64,000 nucleotides of DNA from Leptobrachium leishanense (taxonomy: Eukaryota; Chordata; Amphibia; Anura; Megophryidae), in contig CM019064.1 in the NCBI GenBank assembly GCA_009667805.1, positions 382,244,549-382,308,548 on the forward strand, in the 5' to 3' direction. Below the pieces are notes generated by a model, which made no database searches, was not told where the DNA came from, and saw only the letters and a program-made list of their open reading frames with translations. The position numbers and the translations under genes are program-made. Of the stretch, positions 59,386-64,000 are shown piece after piece. The stretch's first letter is position 1. The number at the start of each line of letters is the position of its first letter.

Positions 59386-59622
59386 TACGGATGTGCCTCA
59401 GCTGCTCCTGCTCGCCTGCTTTGAGGTCGGACCAGCGTTTTCTGATCTGGTCCTTCGTCCCGTCTTTCCCAAACACCTCCAGGATGGTGGTGCGCGTAGC
59501 TTGTCAATGATACGATCCTTCCTAAAATTATTCTTCCTGCCGTAAGGGCCCTTACTGCAGTCATAATCTTTGTAATCAAAGATGCGGACCAGCTCCAACA
59601 TCTCTTCAAATGCCAGTAATTC
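59386..59622 (-). pseudogene. inverted second copy of the SANT-like exon
   Basis: On the minus strand this encodes LAFEEMLELVRIFD and, after a frameshift, KDQIRKRWSDLK, about 85% identical by eye to exon 1 of the gene on the plus strand. A splice-acceptor-like TTTTAG precedes it. It begins 20 bases beyond the plus-strand gene's stop and ends before that gene's AATAAA, so it lies within the predicted 3' UTR in antisense. Confidence 0.8.
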
Positions 59623-59712
59623 TAAAATGTATGTTTGTTTGTGTTGTTTGTGCCCCTGTTGGGCAGTTTGCCATCCTTGGCATGTTCCCTTCCCTTCCTT
59701 CCCCATTTTGTA

Positions 59713-59718
59713 AATAAA
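59713..59718 (+). terminator. polyadenylation signal AATAAA
   Basis: The first canonical AATAAA after the stop codon at 59366, followed by a T-rich stretch (TTTTCTATTTTTTC). It places the inverted SANT copy inside the transcript. Confidence 0.55.
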
Positions 59719-59806
59719 TTTTCTATTTTTTCTATATTTTCCTGTTTGTGTGCGTTGCTTTACGTTAATAAGTTAATTATGTATTGCTTGGTTTCCACAC
59801 TGTTAA

Positions 59807-61987
59807 CCACGTCGATGCGGAGGACGCGCTCAGCGCGTCCTCCGCATGGCTGCTGGTATGCGGAGGACGCGCTGAGCGCATCCTCCCTTTGGGGTCAGCG
59901 TTCGGCCGGGTTCCGGCCGATCGCTGGCCCCCCTGGTGCGGGCTGACATCCTCGATGTCAGCCCAGCATCCGGAACCGCCGCCGGTGAAATTAGGTGTCA
60001 TCGCGACAGCGCGATGACATCTAATTCAGGCGCCCCTCCCTCATGTGCGGAGGAGGCGCCTGAAAGGGAGGGGGGGAGGTCCTTCGGACCTCTCTCCCTC
60101 CCGATCGGCGGCGTTGCGGGGGTTAACCCAGGCACCAATTAGAAGGGCACAGCCTGCCCTTCCAAATGGTGCCTGGCATTAACCCCTGGGGAGCTGGATC
60201 GCGAATCGGCGCTGAAAAGCGCCGGTTCGTGATCCTTTCCCGGAGCTGGCCGACATCTTGGATGTCGGCCAAGCCTCCGGGAACTCCCCCTGAGGACTGG
60301 CGTCATCGTGCATAGCACGATGACGCCAGTCCTAGAGTTAACCCCTAACTGCCACCAACGGTGGAGATAGGGAGTTCCAATGAACTCCCTATCTCCCGAT
60401 CCGTGGCAGCTAGGGGTTAAAGTTTGGTATGGTTGGATCGGCCAGAGCATGGCCGTTCCAACGATACTAAACACTACAGTGAAAAAAGTTTTTTTAAAAA
60501 AATTAAAAATAAAAATATATTTTAAAAAAAATTATAAAAATTAAATAAACATTTTTTTTTTCTTTTTTTTGGTTCGTAATGCAGCAATATTGTTCCCATT
60601 TCAATTATAATGTGAACAATGATGCTGCACTAACAAGGTGCTGGGGCAATATCCACGAGGAGCTGGGGCATGTCCACGAGGAGCTGGGGCATGTCCACGA
60701 GGAGCTGGGGCATATCCATGAGGTGCTGGGGCAATATCCACGAGGAGCTGGGGCATGTCCACGAGGAGCTGGGGCATATCCACGAGGAGCTGGGGCATGT
60801 CCACGAGGTGCTGGGGCATGTCCACGAGGAGCTGGGGCATATCCATGAGGTGCTGGGGCAATATCCACGAGGAGCTGGGGCATGTCCACGAGGAGCTGGG
60901 GCATGTCCACGAGGTGCTGGGGCATGTCCACGAGGAGCTGGGGCATATCCATGAGGTGCTGGGGCAATATCCACGAGGAGCTGGGGCATGTCCACGAGGA
61001 GCTGGGGCATATCCATGAGGAGCTGGGGCATATCCATGAGGTGCTGGGGCAATATCCACGAGGAGCTGGGGCATGTCCACGAGGAGCTGGGGCATGTCCA
61101 CGAGGTGCTGGGGCATGTCCACGAGGAGCTGGGGCATATCCATGAGGTGCTGGGGCAATATCCACGAGGAGCTGGGGCATGTCCACGAGGAGCTGGGGCA
61201 TATCCATGAGGAGCTGGGGCATATCCATGAGGATGTCGGATGTCGGCCAAGCTTCCGGGAACTCCCCCTGAGGACTGGCGTCATCGTGCATAGCACGATG
61301 ACGCCAGTCCTGGAGTTAACCCCTAGTTGCCACCAATGGTGGAGATAGGGGGTTCCAATGAACCCCCTATCTCCCGATCCATGGCAGCTAGGGGTTAAAG
61401 TTCCAGCGCATGGCCGTTCCAACGATACCAAACACGAATGTGAAAAAAGTTTGTAAAAAAATTAAAAATAAAAAAATATTTAAAAAAATTTATAAAAAAA
61501 AAAACTTTTTTTTTTCTTTTTTTTGGTTTGTTAATGCAGCAATATTGTTCCCATTTCAATTATAATGTGACCAATGATGCTGCACTAACGATTTTTGTAT
61601 GCGGTGCATTTGTTAAAAATCGTGTAATTTCCCCCAAAAAAAAATGTAACGAGACCCCATCTATAATTTTTTTAACAAGCGCACCCCATACAAAATATAA
61701 CCGCAATTGCTCGCATGTTAAAATGTGAAAAAAAAACACTTTACACGTTGTAAATTATTGAAAAATCATATTTTATTGCATTTTTTGTTATAATATACAG
61801 ACAGGTCATGACGTATACATATAATAATGACATATTATGAATCTGCTGAGTCTGACGGAAAGAACGATATATAATATGTCTGGGTAATATACTAAAATAA
61901 GCCTTCAAAACACGTTTAAACATGACGAGCAAAACCGGTAAAAATGACCTCAGCACAGGGGCGGGAAATGCCACAGCAGCGAAAGGG
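59807..61987. mobile_element. piggyBac-type MITE with internal duplication and minisatellite
   Basis: Flanked by TTAA (59803-59806 and 61988-61991). Left CCACGTCGATGCGG is degenerate; right CAGCAGCGAAAGGG is intact. Compared with the sister copy at 62762-63986 it has a segment of about 370 bp (60259-60635) repeated at 61237-61590, with the minisatellite between the two copies. Serial palindromes fill the left half. No gene. Confidence 0.88.
60640..61232 (+). repeat. 21 bp minisatellite, GAGCTGGGGCATGTCCACGAG
   Basis: About 28 units of 21 bp. Variants with GGGGCAATATCC recur every 84, 105 or 126 bp, giving higher-order blocks of four to six units. Long open frames in all phases are by-products. 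The core matches the array at 25399-25860. Confidence 0.93.
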
Positions 61988-62146
61988 TTAATTAAAAAAA
62001 CACGATAGAATCGCCAGAATTATCGTATCGACAGAATGAATTATCGGATGCGAAAAAAAACCCAAAAATTTATTATAAAAAATATATAAAGTAGTATTAA
62101 AAAAGTAAACCATAGTAGTTTTCATCAAAACGAATAGAGTTAGACA

Positions 62147-62405
62147 GCTTTGAAACGAGAACAGACGTTCCGAAAAAACGAAAAGTTCCGAAAAACGAAA
62201 AATTGGTGATATACCGAAAACCATGTACAATTCCGAAAAACGAAAAGTTCCGAAATACGAAAAGTTCCGAAATACGAAAAGTTCCGAAATACGAAAAATG
62301 GGCGATATGCCGAAAACCATGTACAATTCCGAAAAACGAAAATGTTCCGAAATAACGAAAAGTCGATACAGAAACCTAGTAAAGTGACCCGAAAATACGA
62401 AAAAT
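62147..62405 (+). repeat. right subterminal CGAAAAGTTCCG repeats
   Basis: Irregular short repeats with TTCCGAAATACGAAAAG words. The block CTTTGAAACGAGAACAGAC is in the same orientation as in the left 105 bp repeats, so the subterminal repeats are direct, not inverted. Confidence 0.85.
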
Positions 62406-62761
62406 GGTCGATATTCCGAAAAATAAATGTACCCGAAAACCGAATCGAACCGAACCGAATCGAAACGGAAAGCAGTCGAAACGAGCCGAATCGAAAAGTT
62501 TAAAAATTCGAAAAATCGAATCGAATCGAAAAAAAAATCGGTGCACATCCCTAGAGCCGATCACACTCAGCGAAGCCTCCGGAAAAAGTCGACACCGCAG
62601 AAGAAGGCAGTGAATAAATTAGGAAAACCGTTTGCTTGAATGATTGAAAAGTGAAACGCTGTTTGCAAAGAAGCTACTGAGTGAAAATGTCTGAAATTTA
62701 CATATGAGGTCCAGGGAATGATAATAAAAAGGGCTGTTACAGAAAAAATAAGTAAAGTTAA

Positions 62762-63986
62762 CCACTTGGCTGCTATGGACGCGTCCAGCCAAGTGGTTCT
62801 GCTGTGCTACGGACGCGCTCAGCGCGTCGGAGCACAGGAGGCAGCAATCCGCCGGATTCCGGCGGATTGCTGCGCCCCCCCGGTGCGGGCTGACATCTTG
62901 GATGTCAGCCCAGCACTCGGGACCCCGGCGGGGACATTAGATGTCATCGCGGCTACGCGATGACATCTAATTCAGGCGCCCCCCGCATGTGCGGAGGAGG
63001 TGCCTGAAAGGGAGGGGGGGAGGTCCTTCGGACCTCTCTCCCTCCCGATCGCCGGGGAGCAGGGGTTAAGACAGGCACCGCTTGGAAGGGCACAGCCTGC
63101 CCTTCCAAACGGTGGCTCTCATTAACCCCTGGGGAGCCGGATCACGAATCGGCGCTGAAAAGCGCCGGTTCGTGATCCTTTCCCGGAGCTGGCCGACATC
63201 TTGGATGTCGGCCAAGCCTCCGGGAACTCCCCCTGAGGACTGGTGTCATCGTGCTATGCACGATGACGCCAGTCCTGGAGTTAACCCCTAGCTGCCACCA
63301 ACGGTGGAGATAGGGGATTCATTGGAATCCCCTATCTCCCGATTCGTGGCAGCTAGGGGTTAATGTTTGGTACTGTTGGATCGGCCAGAGCATGGCCGTT
63401 CCAACGATACCAAACACCACAGTGAAAAAAGTTTTAAAAAAAATAAATAATTAAAAATAAAAATAAAAAAATATTTTAAAAAAAAGTTATAAAAAAAAAA
63501 TAAGTTTTTTTCTTTTTTTTGGTTTGTTAATGCAGCAATATTGTTCCCATTTCAATTATAATGTGAACAATGATGCTGCACTAACGATTTTTGTATGCGG
63601 TGCGTTTGTTAAAAATCACGTAATTTCCCCCCAAAAAAAATGTAACGAGACCCCATCTCTAATTTTTTTAACAAGCGCACCCCATACAAAATATAACCGC
63701 AATTGCTCGCATGTTAAAATGTGAAAAAAATACACTTTACACGTTGTAAATTATTGAAAATTCATATTTTATTGCATTTTTTGTTATAATATACAGACAG
63801 GTCATGACGTATACATATAATAATAATGACATATTATTAATCTGCCGAGTCTGACGGAAAGAACGATATATAATATGTCTGGGTCATATACTAAAATAAG
63901 CCTTCAAAACGCATTTAAACATGATGAGCAAAACCGGTAAATATGACCTCAGCACAGAGGCGTGAAACGCCTCAGCAGCGAAAGGG
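62762..63986. mobile_element. piggyBac-type MITE built of serial hairpins
   Basis: Flanked by TTAA (62758-62761 and 63987-63990). Ends CCACTTGGCTGCT and CAGCAGCGAAAGGG are loosely inverse. From 62810 to 63365 it is a train of palindromes: GACGCGCTCAGCGCGTC, CAATCCGCCGGATTCCGGCG, GGCTGACATC/GATGTCAGCC, AGATGTCATCGCG/CGCGATGACATCT, GGCCGACATC/GATGTCGGCC and a TTAACCCCTAGCTGCCAC/GTGGCAGCTAGGGGTTAA hairpin. The right 450 bp is AT-rich. No gene. Confidence 0.9.
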
Positions 63987-64000
63987 TTAAAAAAAAAAAA

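Larger units (their letters stand above)
56676..62553 (+). mobile_element. hAT-ended 5.9 kb element carrying a SANT/Myb-like gene
   Basis: GAGCCGAT flanks both sides (56668-56675 and 62554-62561), directly outside TAGGGATGTGCG and its inverse, which ends GTGCACATCCCTA. The 8 bp TSD and termini fit hAT and resemble the TAGGGATAAGC elements at 1-715 and 17778-20000. Within are subterminal CGAAA-rich repeats at both ends, a five-exon SANT/Myb-like gene, an inverted copy of its first exon, and a later piggyBac-type MITE with a minisatellite. No hAT transposase motif was found, so mobility would have depended on another source. Confidence 0.88.
56427..64000. mobile_element. Harbinger-like element H8, split by two later insertions, runs off the window
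   Basis: Starts CAGGGTTATTCAAAGAG at 56427 and matches the inverse of H4. It breaks at 56675, resumes at 62562 after the 5.9 kb hAT-ended element, breaks again at 62757 for a piggyBac-type MITE, and continues past 63990. The right end is not in the window. Confidence 0.8.

Noticed and set aside
60601..61431. 276-codon frame and several overlapping frames
   Set aside because: Same cause: the 21 bp minisatellite is open in most phases.

Overview
This window looks like non-coding DNA from a vertebrate nuclear genome, most likely an amphibian and probably a frog. That is an inference from the mix of elements: dense PIF/Harbinger, hAT and piggyBac-type terminal-inverted-repeat elements, a CR1/L2-group LINE with a tRNA-derived SINE partner, a chromodomain Ty3/gypsy element and GIY-YIG Penelope-like elements (PLEs). 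I see no conventional host gene. Coding capacity is confined to transposable elements and to one intron-containing SANT/Myb-like gene carried inside a hAT-ended element.

Layout. 1-24.2 kb: many short TIR elements, several nested with readable target-site duplications (TSDs), including a 2.2 kb hAT element (17778-20000) that holds a piggyBac-type MITE, and a decayed LINE (20604-24222) that holds a truncated copy of its own family. 24.9-26.0 kb: a tRNA-headed SINE split by a hAT element that carries a minisatellite. 26.0-32.5 kb: a roughly 400 bp unit with a complete hammerhead ribozyme motif, split by a very young Ty3/gypsy element (26246-32308, LTRs apparently identical, TSD CACTT, a nearly intact 1416-residue Gag-Pol). 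33-43 kb: Harbinger-like MITEs, an L1-like retrocopy and unrecognised sequence. 43.06-54.29 kb: a Penelope-like array made of two oppositely oriented halves joined head to head and bounded by one 18 bp TSD. 56.4-64 kb: a Harbinger-like element interrupted by a 5.9 kb hAT-ended element (perfect 8 bp TSD) carrying the SANT-like gene, itself interrupted by a piggyBac-type MITE with a second minisatellite. A sister piggyBac-type MITE follows.

How the parts relate. The LINE and the SINE share the same 3' tail, so the LINE machinery plausibly mobilised the SINE. The gypsy element shows a tRNA-independent (self-priming) primer site typical of the Tf1/sushi group. The PLE LTRs and the separate 400 bp unit carry different hammerhead motifs. 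The SANT-like gene has an inverted copy of its own DNA-binding exon in its predicted 3' UTR. Coordinates of decayed repeats are approximate to tens of bases; those with stated TSDs were read base by base.
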